This document shows positions 39,514 to 48,292 of a stretch of DNA of 64,000 nucleotides, piece by piece. The notes under the pieces were generated by a model. It saw only the letters and a program-made list of their open reading frames with translations. It was not told the DNA's origin and did no database searches. This DNA is from an uncultured Prevotella sp. (lineage in GTDB: Bacteria; Bacteroidota; Bacteroidia; Bacteroidales; Bacteroidaceae). The stretch lies in assembly GCA_905233165.1 (NCBI GenBank), contig CAJODL010000006.1, positions 24,930-88,929 of the forward strand, read 5' to 3'. Made by a program: the position numbers and the translations under genes. Each line of letters starts with the position of its first letter. The stretch's first letter is position 1.

Positions 39514-40425
39514 TTATAGCCTGAAATCCTTAGGTACATAATTATCTAAAGACTGACATACAACGGAGGAGAACTTCTGACCTGAGGCAATAAACCTCGA
39601 AAAGGCAGCAAGTTCTTCTTCTTTTTTTATGCTTTCCAAAGATACAACGCCATCTTTATATATTGCATAACAGAAACCAGCATTGAAATTATCTCCTGCC
39701 CCAATCGTACTTATAGTATCAACCTGTTTTACTGGGAAAGATGCCTTCAGATTAGGGGTACGCAGTTCTACGGGTTTATCTGCATGAGTGTATATAAAAT
39801 ATGGGCAGTATTCCTTTACTATATTGTATGCTTCCGCACAGGTCATTGCTCCATACAGTATCTCAAAATCTTCATTAGAACCTCTCACAACAGAAGCAAG
39901 ACGCATATTCTCCGTTATATTCTCCATAATATCGGGAATATCTTCTTTGTGGGATGCCCTGAAGTTGATATCGTAATACAGAAAAGCTCCCTGTTCGTGT
40001 GCCTTTTCGAGAAAACGTCTTGAAAAATCGCGTATCTTAGGATTTACGCAATAGAATGAACCATAGATAACAATATCTCCTCTATCTATCTGTGGCATCT
40101 CCTGCGGCATAGCAATATTCCAATGGTCCTTGTAGAATTGGTAGTGTGCATCGTTATTAGAATCAAGAAAGGCTAAGGACAAATGGGATTTCGTTCCCAC
40201 ATGTCTGTAGACATAATCGGTATTGATGTTATTATCTATTAGGAAGTCACGTACGATATCTCCAACATGATCATCCCCAGTCTCTGTAATCATTACACCT
40301 GAGACTCCAATACGTCCGAGAGAAATCATGGCATTAAATGTAGAGCCACCTGGAACAGCCTTTTGTGGCTGGTCGTTCTTAAAGATTATGTCAAGGACCG
40401 TTTCACCAAAACCGATTACTTTCAT
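39514..40425 (-). CDS. PfkB-family carbohydrate kinase
   Basis: 303 residues from ATG 40425. MKVIGFGETVLDIIF and VPGGSTFNAMISLGRIG are the PfkB N-terminal signature, DTISTIGAGDNFNAGFCYAI the C-terminal one with the catalytic Asp. It phosphorylates a sugar, most likely fructose or 2-keto-3-deoxygluconate, in the cytoplasm; the sequence does not separate these. The frame is open 19 codons upstream, through the leader. Confidence 0.87.
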   Translation of the reverse strand: MKVIGFGETVLDIIFKNDQPQKAVPGGSTFNAMISLGRIGVSGVMITETGDDHVGDIVRDFLIDNNINTDYVYRHVGTKSHLSLAFLDSNNDAHYQFYKDHWNIAMPQEMPQIDRGDIVIYGSFYCVNPKIRDFSRRFLEKAHEQGAFLYYDINFRASHKEDIPDIMENITENMRLASVVRGSNEDFEILYGAMTCAEAYNIVKEYCPYFIYTHADKPVELRTPNLKASFPVKQVDTISTIGAGDNFNAGFCYAIYKDGVVSLESIKKEEELAAFSRFIASGQKFSSVVCQSLDNYVPKDFRL

Positions 40426-40470
40426 TTTTATTATAGTGTATAAGTGAGTTTGATTGTTTCTCAAAATAAA

Positions 40471-40504
40471 AAGACTCCTCAAGGTCTTAACCTTAAGGAG
40501 TCTT
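40471..40504 (-). terminator. Terminator of the first OmpA-family gene
   Basis: AAGACTCCTcAAGG and its complement (CCTTaAGGAGTCTT) form an 11-13-bp stem with a six-base loop; on the minus strand it is followed by TTTTTATTTT. Lies about 20 bp after the stop codon at 40526. Confidence 0.88.
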
Positions 40505-40525
40505 ATTATCAGTTAAGTATTAAAT

Positions 40526-41698
40526 TTACTTTGTAACGTCGTTGAAGAGAGCAACGCGGTTGAACTCAACCTCATCGAAGAGCTTGTCTGTTGCACCGAG
40601 GCCTTCTGTCTGGAGACGGTCAGCAGCAATCTTATACTTCTTAACGAGGATGTTCTTACAAGCCTCTGCACGCTTCTCAGAAAGCTTCTGGTTCAATTCC
40701 TTAGAACCTTCTGGAGATGCATAACCAGAGATCTTAATCTTAGCGTCCTTGTTGTTCTTCATGTACTTAGCAATCATCTCGAGGTTAGCCTCCTGGCTGC
40801 GCTCTACAACTGACTTACCCTGCTTGAAGACAACTGATGGCTGGAGATTAGCCTTTGCCTTCTCAACTACTGGAGCTGGCTTGTTCATGCAATCGTTGAG
40901 AGCCTTCTGGAGCTCAGCAATCTTAGCAGCCTTAGCAGCAGCATCTGCCTTAGCAGCGTCAGCCTCAGACTTAGCAGCGTTAATCTTTGCATTGAGAGCG
41001 TCGATCTCAGCCTGGTCACGGAGCTGCTCCTTAGCGAAGTTGTGAGTACCATTAGAAGTACCGAACTTGTAGTTAACACCAGCCTTCAAGCTGAAACCAG
41101 CTTTATGTACATCATACTGGAAATTATCTTCAGTTTCTGCATTCTCCCACTTCTGAAGTGCATAAACAAGAGCTGGCTCAATGTAAACCTGCCATGCCTT
41201 CTTCTCACCGAGATTCAGTGCGAAGTCAAGACCAACTTTAGAATTGATTGCATTAGTCTTTTTAACACCGAAAGCATGAGTCCAACCAAAGCCACCGAGA
41301 GCGATGATCTCAAAAAAACGTGGCTGACCTTTGTAACCTGCGAACATATTCATCAGGTTTGCTGTACCAAGCAGATCAACATCAAGGCCCTGAACGAATG
41401 TCTTAGTTGCATAAAGGGGGCAATCCTTCTTGTGAGCATTGAAATAAAGATTTGCATCAAGAGCAAGTCCGAATACTGTTGTGAAGTTCTTACCTACGCG
41501 AACACCGAATTCTGGAGTGAATGCCTGAAATGCACTCTTCTTAGCAGGATTGTTGTTCTTAAGACTTGTGATAGCACCACCATTGATACCAACATAAATG
41601 TTATCACCTGCCTTGTTAGCTGTGATAGTTGTTCTTGGCTGTGCGCTTGCAGAAACTGCTATAGCAGCTGCTGCGATAAACATTGCAATTTTTTTCAT
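40526..41698 (-). CDS. OmpA-family outer membrane protein (copy 1)
   Basis: 390 residues. Signal peptide ending SASAQ, an eight-strand-type barrel with FGLALDANLYFNAHK and FFEIIALGGFGWTHAFG, a coiled linker (AKINAAKSEADAAKADAAAKAAKI), and an OmpA C-terminal peptidoglycan-binding domain (IKISGYASPEGSKELNQKLSEKRA). Anchors outer membrane to cell wall. It has a consensus promoter and its own terminator. The neighbouring copy is closely similar. Confidence 0.92.
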   Translation of the reverse strand: MKKIAMFIAAAAIAVSASAQPRTTITANKAGDNIYVGINGGAITSLKNNNPAKKSAFQAFTPEFGVRVGKNFTTVFGLALDANLYFNAHKKDCPLYATKTFVQGLDVDLLGTANLMNMFAGYKGQPRFFEIIALGGFGWTHAFGVKKTNAINSKVGLDFALNLGEKKAWQVYIEPALVYALQKWENAETEDNFQYDVHKAGFSLKAGVNYKFGTSNGTHNFAKEQLRDQAEIDALNAKINAAKSEADAAKADAAAKAAKIAELQKALNDCMNKPAPVVEKAKANLQPSVVFKQGKSVVERSQEANLEMIAKYMKNNKDAKIKISGYASPEGSKELNQKLSEKRAEACKNILVKKYKIAADRLQTEGLGATDKLFDEVEFNRVALFNDVTK

Positions 41699-41751
41699 TG
41701 TGAATAAACTTGTAAAAGTTAAAAATTAATAATCTTGCTTTAAAACTGCTG

Positions 41752-41783
41752 CAAAGTTAATTGTATATTTTGAACTGACCAAA
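41752..41783 (-). promoter_or_regulatory. Promoter of OmpA-family copy 1
   Basis: On the minus strand TTTG (41783-41780), 20-bp spacer, TAACTTTG (41759-41752). A full consensus promoter for this phylum, fitting an abundant porin-like protein. Confidence 0.85.
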
Positions 41784-41965
41784 CTTTTTTCTATATATAT
41801 TGCAAAAAAATGTTATTTTCTTGACATATATCAATTTTGTGCGCGTACACTATCATAAAAACTTATAATTATATATAAATAAATAAGGTGTGTACATGTT
41901 TTTCTAACCAAAAGAAGTTATTGTAAACAAGAATATCAATACAATCTCATGCTTAAAACAAAAAA
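41784..41965. other. AT-rich spacer between OmpA paralogues
   Basis: Apart from the promoter of copy 1 and the terminator of copy 2, this stretch is AT-rich with no open frame or repeat that I can support. A similar TGTTATTTTnTTGAnATATATCAATTTTGTG-like stretch occurs upstream of copy 2, so the upstream regions were duplicated with the genes. Confidence 0.5.
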
Positions 41966-41996
41966 ACATGCCGGAATTCGTATTATTCCAGCATGT
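41966..41996 (-). terminator. Terminator of the second OmpA-family gene
   Basis: ACATGCcGGAAT and ATTCCaGCATGT form a 12-position stem with one central mismatch and a seven-base loop; on the minus strand T-rich sequence (TTTTTTTGTTTT) follows. Confidence 0.87.
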
Positions 41997-42023
41997 CTAT
42001 GACTTTAAATATCAATGATATTC

Positions 42024-43247
42024 TTACTTTGTAATATCATGGAAAAGTGCGACTCGGTTGAACTCAGGTTCCTCAAAGAGTTTGTCTGTTGCACCAAGAC
42101 CTTCTGTCTCAAGACGGTTAGCGTCAATCTTGTACTTCTTAACGAGGATGTTCTTACAAGCCTCAGCACGTTTCTCAGAAAGTGTTTGATTAAGTTCCTT
42201 AGATCCTTCTGGGGATGCATAGCCAGAGATTCTAATCCTTGCATTCGGATGGTTCTTCATGTATTTTGCAATCATATCAAGATTTGCTTCCTGGCTACGA
42301 TCTACAGCAGACTTACCTTGTCCGAATACGACAGATGGCTGAAGGTTTGCAGCACTTTCTTTCACTACTGGAGGAACCGGCTTGTTCATGCAAGCATTGA
42401 GGGCCTTCTGTAGTTCTCCTATTTTAGCAGCCTTAGCAGCAACGTCCGCATTTGCTGCGTCAGCATCAGCTTTTGCTGCATTGATTTTTGCGTTAAGAGC
42501 ATCAATCTCTGCTTGATCACGAAGTTGCTCTAATGCGAAGTTGTGGGTATCATTTGACGTACGGAACTTGTAGTTGACACCAGCCTTCAGGCTGAAACCA
42601 GCCTTATTAATATTGTATTGGAAAGAGCTGTTGCTCATCACATTTTTATATTCTGGTTGAGGTGCTACAGTTCCAAAGCCTAATACATTATATGTTATAG
42701 AAGGCTCCAAATACACCTGCCACTGCTTTTTAGAACCAAAGTTTACAGCAAAATCAAAAGCAATCTTTGAATTAATACCATTATATCTTGTTGCTGTTCC
42801 AAAAGCATGTGTCCATCCAAAACCGCCAAGAGCTATAACCTCAAAGAAACGTGGCTGACCTTTGTAACCAGCGAACATATTCATAAGGTTTGCTGTTCCA
42901 AGCAAATCAAGGTCAAGTCCTTGGATCCAAGTCTTGCTTACTGCAAATGGGCAACAACATCTATGGTTGGTGAAGTATAAATTACCATCAAGAGCAAGTC
43001 CGAATACTGTAGTGAAGTTCTTACCTACACGAGCACCTACCTCTGTAGTGTATGCAGTAAACGCATTATTTCTCTGTTTTGCACCATCTTGAGTTCTATA
43101 GTAATTTCTGAACCCCGTAATAGCACCAGCATTTATACCTACATAGATATTGTCATCCACCTTATTGGCGGTGACAGTCGTCCTCGGCTGAGCGCTTGCA
43201 GAAACTGCTACGGCAGCTACTGCAAAAAACATTGCAATTTTTTTCAT
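42024..43247 (-). CDS. OmpA-family outer membrane protein (copy 2)
   Basis: 407 residues, same architecture and clearly homologous along its whole length to the copy 326 bp downstream. The signal peptide (MKKIAMFFAVAAVAVSASA), the FFEVIALGGFGWTHAFG strand, the AKINAAKADADAANADVAAKAAKI linker and the RIRISGYASPEGSKELNQ domain nearly repeat copy 1. Differences concentrate in surface loops (RNYYRTQDGAKQRNN and APQPEYKNVMSN are extra), as expected of exposed loops after tandem duplication. Confidence 0.92.
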   Translation of the reverse strand: MKKIAMFFAVAAVAVSASAQPRTTVTANKVDDNIYVGINAGAITGFRNYYRTQDGAKQRNNAFTAYTTEVGARVGKNFTTVFGLALDGNLYFTNHRCCCPFAVSKTWIQGLDLDLLGTANLMNMFAGYKGQPRFFEVIALGGFGWTHAFGTATRYNGINSKIAFDFAVNFGSKKQWQVYLEPSITYNVLGFGTVAPQPEYKNVMSNSSFQYNINKAGFSLKAGVNYKFRTSNDTHNFALEQLRDQAEIDALNAKINAAKADADAANADVAAKAAKIGELQKALNACMNKPVPPVVKESAANLQPSVVFGQGKSAVDRSQEANLDMIAKYMKNHPNARIRISGYASPEGSKELNQTLSEKRAEACKNILVKKYKIDANRLETEGLGATDKLFEEPEFNRVALFHDITK

Positions 43248-43296
43248 TTCTAGAAATTCTAAATAATTACTTAAGTAATTGGATTTAAATCTTGCG

Positions 43297-43327
43297 CAAA
43301 GTTACATCAACATTTTGGATTTTCAAA
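43297..43327 (-). promoter_or_regulatory. Promoter of OmpA-family copy 2
   Basis: On the minus strand TTTG (43327-43324), 19-bp spacer, TAACTTTG (43304-43297), the same -7 box as copy 1. Confidence 0.83.
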
Positions 43328-43417
43328 ATTTTTTTATACATATTACTAAAAAATGTTATTTTTTTGATAAATATCAATTTTGTGTACGCGCACGTTCTTG
43401 TTGTCATAAAAAAAAAG

Positions 43418-43425
43418 TACCTTTG
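43418..43425 (+). promoter_or_regulatory. -7 box upstream of yfhO
   Basis: TACCTTTG lies 54 bp before the GTG start; the -33 region has only a TTG with short (17-bp) spacing. Confidence 0.55.
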
Positions 43426-43479
43426 CACGCTGAAAAGAATACATAGATAAATAAACAATAAAGTAAAAACAATAAAAAA

Positions 43480-45987
43480 GTGAACACATTAAAACGATTC
43501 CTACCAGATGTTCTTGTCATCTTTTTCTTCGCAGCAATATCGTTTGCATATTTTTACCCTGCAGACATAGAAGGCAGGATATTATATCGTCATGATTCTG
43601 CTGCAGGTCGCAGTATTGGACAAGAAGCACGTGAATATAGAGATAGGACTGGAGACGTAACACTTTGGACGAATTCAGTCTTCTCTGGAATGCCAACATA
43701 CCAGATTGCTATATCCTATAAAAGTGCGAAATTTCTTAGCGAGGTGATGGATGCGTATCATATGTGGCTACCAGAAAACGTATGGTATGTATTTGCATAC
43801 CTTTTAGGTTTTTACCTCATGCTGCGGGCATTCGACTTCAAATGGTATCTAGCAATGTTGGGATCCATCATATGGGCATTTAGCAGTTATTTCCTAATCA
43901 TCATTGCTGCCGGGCACATTTGGAAAGTGATGGCATTAGCATACCTACCTCCAATGCTGGCTGGCATTCTATTGACATACAAGGGAAGATACCTGTATGG
44001 TCTTATTGTGACTGGCATCTTTACAGCATTTGAGATTAATGCCAATCACATGCAGATGACATATTACTACTTCTTCATTATCTTCTTCATCGTATTAGGA
44101 TATCTCTTTGATAGCATCCGCCAAAAGCGCATAGGACATTTCCTTAAAGCAACTGGCATCTGCATAGTAGGAGGTTTGCTTGGTTTGGCAGCCAATCTTC
44201 CTAATCTGTATCATACATGGGAGTACCAGAAAGAGTCTATGCGTAGCAAGAGCGAGCTTGTCAAGGCAAATTCTGCAAACCAGACATCATCAGGCTTAGA
44301 GCGAGACTACATAACCCAATGGAGCTATGGCATTGACGAGACATGGACCTTGTTAGTTCCGAACACTAAGGGAGGCTCCAGCATGACACCCGTAAGCCAA
44401 TGCTCAGCAGCTCGCGAGAAAGCAGACCCTATGTATATGCAGATATACCAGCAGATGGGCCAATATTGGGGAGAACAGCCTGGCACATCAGGTCCCGTCT
44501 ATGTGGGAGCCTTTGTATTGATGCTCTTTATACTTGGTTTGTTTATCGTAAAAGGCTCAATAAAATGGGCTCTTTTAGCAGCTACCATATTGAGTATCAC
44601 GCTTTCATGGGGACGCAACATGATGTGGCTGACAGACTTGTTCATAGACTATATGCCGATGTACGCAAAATTCCGTACAGTGGCTTCCATTCTCGTAATA
44701 GCAGAATTCACAATACCACTTTTGGGTATCATGGCATTAAAGAGACTCATCGACGAGCCTGACTGCATAAGAAGTGCCAGATTCACTATTAAGGGCAAGC
44801 CTGTCAACTGGTTATATGTTTCCTTCATACTGACAGCAGGTACTGCAGCCCTATTTGCCATCTTCCCCACCCTATTCTTCGACCAGTTTATCTCTGCCGC
44901 AGAGATGCGGGCATTAAGCCAGATACCACAAGATCAGTTAACACCACTTCTTAACAATCTTCGTGATATTCGCATAGCAACATTTGTATCTGACTGTTGG
45001 AGAAGCGTCCTGATAATAGTTCTTTGCACCATTGCTGTTATCACTTATCGCATGCAGAAAATCTCTGCCCCAGTAATGGTGGGAATTGTCGCTGTAATAT
45101 GCCTTTTCGACATGTGGCAGGTTGACAAACGTTACCTGAATGACGATATGTTTGTCAGCAACACCTTGCGCACAGCACCTATAGAACCTACTGAAACGGA
45201 CCTTCAGATACTCAAGGACAAGACACTCGATTACAGAGTTCTTAATCTTGCTTCAAATACTTTCAACGAAAACGAAACAAGTTACTTCCACAAGAGTATC
45301 GGAGGATACCATGCTGCAAAACTACGCAGATATCAGGAACTCATAGAAGCACACATATCTCCAGAGATACAGAAGATATTCCCTGCTATAGTAGAGGCGC
45401 AGGGTGATATGAGCAAGATAAATGGCGACAGCATTATGCCTGTCATCAACATGCTCAATACCAGATACCTGATATTACCTTTGCAGGGAGGTGCGACAAT
45501 GCCACTTCAGAACCCATACACTATGGGCAATGCTTGGTTTGTCAGCGATATACAATATGTTGACAATGCAAACCAAGAACTGGAGGCCATTGGAAAAATC
45601 AATCTTCACACAACAGCCGTTGCAGACAAGAAGTTTGAGGAAATCCTCGGAAAGGCATCGAAGAAGGCATCAGGTTCTATTAATCTAACCAATTACGAAC
45701 CGAACAGGTTACAATACTATGTCAAGTCAAATACAGGTGGCATAATAGTATTCTCTGAGATATACTACCCAGGTTGGACATGTACTGTCGATGGAAAGCC
45801 TGTAGAAATAGGACGAGTAAATTATGTATTGCGAGCCATCAACATTGAAAAAGGAAACCACAAAGTAGTATTGACTTTTAAGCCTAAGAGTGTACAGGCG
45901 ACAGAGTACATAGCATATTTTGCAATTGCAATTCTTGCCATTTGTTTACTCCTCGTTATAATAATAAAATTAAGAAAGAAAGCATGA
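43480..45987 (+). CDS. YfhO-family membrane protein
   Basis: 835 residues from GTG 43480. About twelve membrane helices in the first 530 residues, then a soluble region and a last helix. RFLPDVLVIFFFAAISFAYF, the periplasmic EAREYRDRTGDVTLWTNSVFSGMPTYQI and the late YYPGWTCTVDGKPVEIGRVN are characteristic of YfhO, a GT-C-like group linked to lipoteichoic or lipid-linked glycosylation in Firmicutes. Role in Bacteroidetes unknown. ATGA overlap with fabG. Confidence 0.88.
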   Translation: MNTLKRFLPDVLVIFFFAAISFAYFYPADIEGRILYRHDSAAGRSIGQEAREYRDRTGDVTLWTNSVFSGMPTYQIAISYKSAKFLSEVMDAYHMWLPENVWYVFAYLLGFYLMLRAFDFKWYLAMLGSIIWAFSSYFLIIIAAGHIWKVMALAYLPPMLAGILLTYKGRYLYGLIVTGIFTAFEINANHMQMTYYYFFIIFFIVLGYLFDSIRQKRIGHFLKATGICIVGGLLGLAANLPNLYHTWEYQKESMRSKSELVKANSANQTSSGLERDYITQWSYGIDETWTLLVPNTKGGSSMTPVSQCSAAREKADPMYMQIYQQMGQYWGEQPGTSGPVYVGAFVLMLFILGLFIVKGSIKWALLAATILSITLSWGRNMMWLTDLFIDYMPMYAKFRTVASILVIAEFTIPLLGIMALKRLIDEPDCIRSARFTIKGKPVNWLYVSFILTAGTAALFAIFPTLFFDQFISAAEMRALSQIPQDQLTPLLNNLRDIRIATFVSDCWRSVLIIVLCTIAVITYRMQKISAPVMVGIVAVICLFDMWQVDKRYLNDDMFVSNTLRTAPIEPTETDLQILKDKTLDYRVLNLASNTFNENETSYFHKSIGGYHAAKLRRYQELIEAHISPEIQKIFPAIVEAQGDMSKINGDSIMPVINMLNTRYLILPLQGGATMPLQNPYTMGNAWFVSDIQYVDNANQELEAIGKINLHTTAVADKKFEEILGKASKKASGSINLTNYEPNRLQYYVKSNTGGIIVFSEIYYPGWTCTVDGKPVEIGRVNYVLRAINIEKGNHKVVLTFKPKSVQATEYIAYFAIAILAICLLLVIIIKLRKKA

Positions 45988-46715
45988 AATACGCATTCGT
46001 AACTGGCGGCTCAAGAGGTTTGGGTCGCGCCATATGCCTGAAACTCGCAGAGATGGGCATACCTGTAGTGATTAATTATCAGTCCAGCGAACAAGCTGCA
46101 CAAGAAGTCAAATCTGCCTGCGAAGCCCTCGGCGTACAAGCAGAACTCCTGAAATTTAACGTTGGTGATATATCTGCCGTTGATGCAGCCATTGACCAAT
46201 GGGAGGAAGCACATCCAGAGGACTATATCGCGTACCTTATAAATAATGCAGGCATCACACGTGATAATATGATGTTCATGATGCCAGCAGAAGACTGGGC
46301 TGCAGTAATTAACACTTCCCTGAACGGATTCTACTATGTCACACGAAAAGTACTTCCCAAAATGATGATGCGCAAGCATGGTGGTTCCATCGTCAACATG
46401 GCATCCGTAACAGGTCTCAAGGGAATGCCTGGCCAGACCAATTATGGAGCAGCAAAAGGCGGCATCATAGCAGCTACAAAATCACTCGCCTTAGAGGTCG
46501 CTGCACGCAACGTAACAGTAAATGCTGTTGCACCAGGATTTATTGAAAGCGACATGACGAAAGACCTTGACAAAGACTCTCTCGTACCATTGATACCTAC
46601 AAAACGTTTTGGCAAACCCGAAGAGGTTGCAGCCCTTGTAGGTTTCCTCGTTTCTGAAAACGCACGCTATATCACAGGTGAAGTAATCTCCATCAATGGA
46701 GGACTTTACACATAA
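45984..46715 (+). CDS. fabG: 3-oxoacyl-ACP reductase
   Basis: 243 residues. NADPH-dependent reduction of 3-oxoacyl-ACP in fatty acid elongation. TGGSRGLG is the cofactor loop, NNAGITRDNMM the FabG-specific motif, SVTGLKGMPGQTNYGAAKGG gives the Ser-Tyr-Lys catalytic set, and APGFIESDMT the substrate loop. The frame is open upstream inside yfhO; ATG 45984 at the ATGA overlap is the family start. Confidence 0.93.
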   Translation: MKYAFVTGGSRGLGRAICLKLAEMGIPVVINYQSSEQAAQEVKSACEALGVQAELLKFNVGDISAVDAAIDQWEEAHPEDYIAYLINNAGITRDNMMFMMPAEDWAAVINTSLNGFYYVTRKVLPKMMMRKHGGSIVNMASVTGLKGMPGQTNYGAAKGGIIAATKSLALEVAARNVTVNAVAPGFIESDMTKDLDKDSLVPLIPTKRFGKPEEVAALVGFLVSENARYITGEVISINGGLYT

Positions 46716-46736
46716 AGATTATAACATAACAATTTA

Positions 46737-46773
46737 AATACTCCCATGTGATTACTCATCGCATGGGAGTATT
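46737..46773 (+). terminator. Hairpin after fabG
   Basis: A perfect 12-bp inverted repeat (AATACTCCCATG / CATGGGAGTATT) with a 13-base loop follows the fabG stop by about 20 bp; the tail (GCTTTATAT) is only weakly T-rich. Confidence 0.7.
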
Positions 46774-46810
46774 GCTTTATATACCTACTTAATTTACCTA
46801 AATTCGAGTA

Positions 46811-46841
46811 TTTGCCATCTTTTGCAAAAGCTGTAATTTTG
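46811..46841 (+). promoter_or_regulatory. Promoter of the porin/imelysin/cytochrome locus
   Basis: TTTG at 46811-46814, 19-bp spacer, TAATTTTG at 46834-46841, 40 bp before the porin ATG. Probably drives 46882-53089. Confidence 0.8.
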
Positions 46842-46881
46842 CACCCGAAAACATTAATCGTTAACCTTTTTTATATATTAT

Positions 46882-48255
46882 ATGGCAAATAAAACGATAC
46901 TCTCATTTATGCTTGCATGTAGCATAGGCAGCGCATTTGCACAGGGTAATACTGATGCTACCACTGGTGCTACACCTATTCATCATTCGCAAGATTCTTT
47001 ATGCATGCCCGAGGATGCTCATACTATTTATGGTGACCTCAACAGTTTCAGCAAATGGCGCATTGGCGGCTACGGCGAAGTGGTTGCTGCATTCAAAAAG
47101 TATGGTACTAACCGTTTTTACGGAAACTCTGAGGGCAATCCCAAAGAAAACCGAAATACCATAGCAATACCACGAGTGGTTATCGCTGGTGACTATAAGT
47201 TTAACTCAAAGTGGATACTTGGTGTCGAGGTTGAGTTCGAAGCTGGTGGCACTGGAACGACATATGAACTGGAGAATACTGAAAACGGAGAATATGAAAC
47301 GGAAGTGGAAAAAGGTGGCGAAGTAGCATTGGAACAACTTCACATCACACGCCTCATCCATAGAGCCTTTAATGTGCGTGCAGGACATATTATAGTACCT
47401 GTAGGTCTGACAAACAATCATCATGAGCCAAACCAGTTCTTCGGAACAGTACGACCAGAGGGAGAGACAACAATAATCCCTTCTACCTGGCATGAGACAG
47501 GACTTGAGTTCTTTGGTAATTTCGGAAAGGGCTATGCAGCCTTCGATTACGAAGCAATGATAGTAACAGGTCTCAACGCCAATGGTTTTGACAGGAACAA
47601 ATGGGCTGGCGGTGGAAAACAGGGTAAGTTTGAGGTAGATAACTTTACCTGCCCTGCCTTCGTGGCGCGTTTGAACTGGCATGGTGTCAAGGGACTTCGC
47701 TTAGGCACTTCTTTCTACTATTGCAGCAATGTTGGCGGCAATGCTGACAAAAGTCAGACGTATGCCGGCTTTGGAAAGACTCCTGTACGTATATATACCT
47801 TAGACGGACAATATCGCAACCAATGGGTTGAGGCACGCACAAACTTTATGTGGGGAAACCTGACAAATTCTGCTGTACTGTCAGCAAAGAATGGTAAGCT
47901 ATCAAACAAATCAGGCTACTCTCGCCTTACCCCTGTAGCACACAAGGCTGTCAGCTATGGTGGCGAAGCAGGTCTTAAAATAAAGGGATTCTTTAACAGT
48001 TGCCCGAAATTCCCCGACATAATACCTTTTGTCAGATATGAGTATTACAATTCTCAGGAGAATGTAGTGGCTCCCTACAATGCTGACGATAGACTTAAAG
48101 TGGGAATGTTCACAGCTGGTATTAACTGGCGTCCCCTACCCTGTCTCGTTATAAAGGGCGACTACACCACTCGCAGGATTGGCAGCGGAAAATACAACAG
48201 CGAAAACGAATTCGCCATTGGTATAGCATATACAGGATGGTTCGCGAAGAAATAA
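46882..48255 (+). CDS. Outer membrane porin-like protein
   Basis: 457 residues with a signal peptide (ILSFMLACSIGSAFA). Strand-rich barrel pattern: WRIGGYGEVVAAFKKY, VVIAGDYKFNSKWILGVEVEF, VRAGHIIVPVGLTNNHHEPN and a C-terminal aromatic GIAYTGWFAKK. The VPVGLTNNHHEP turn is seen in phosphate-selective-porin-like proteins. It leads the imelysin/cytochrome operon, so it may admit a metal complex or small anion. Substrate unproven. Confidence 0.82.
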   Translation: MANKTILSFMLACSIGSAFAQGNTDATTGATPIHHSQDSLCMPEDAHTIYGDLNSFSKWRIGGYGEVVAAFKKYGTNRFYGNSEGNPKENRNTIAIPRVVIAGDYKFNSKWILGVEVEFEAGGTGTTYELENTENGEYETEVEKGGEVALEQLHITRLIHRAFNVRAGHIIVPVGLTNNHHEPNQFFGTVRPEGETTIIPSTWHETGLEFFGNFGKGYAAFDYEAMIVTGLNANGFDRNKWAGGGKQGKFEVDNFTCPAFVARLNWHGVKGLRLGTSFYYCSNVGGNADKSQTYAGFGKTPVRIYTLDGQYRNQWVEARTNFMWGNLTNSAVLSAKNGKLSNKSGYSRLTPVAHKAVSYGGEAGLKIKGFFNSCPKFPDIIPFVRYEYYNSQENVVAPYNADDRLKVGMFTAGINWRPLPCLVIKGDYTTRRIGSGKYNSENEFAIGIAYTGWFAKK

Positions 48256-48292
48256 TTCAAAATTCTTAATTCAAAATTAACTATACACGACT
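48256..48292. repeat. AATTCAAAATTCTTAATTC spacer repeat
   Basis: The gap between porin and imelysin genes is TTCAAAATTCTTAATTCAAAATT, the reverse complement of the spacer unit seen at 609-660 and 33664-33690. Confidence 0.75.
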
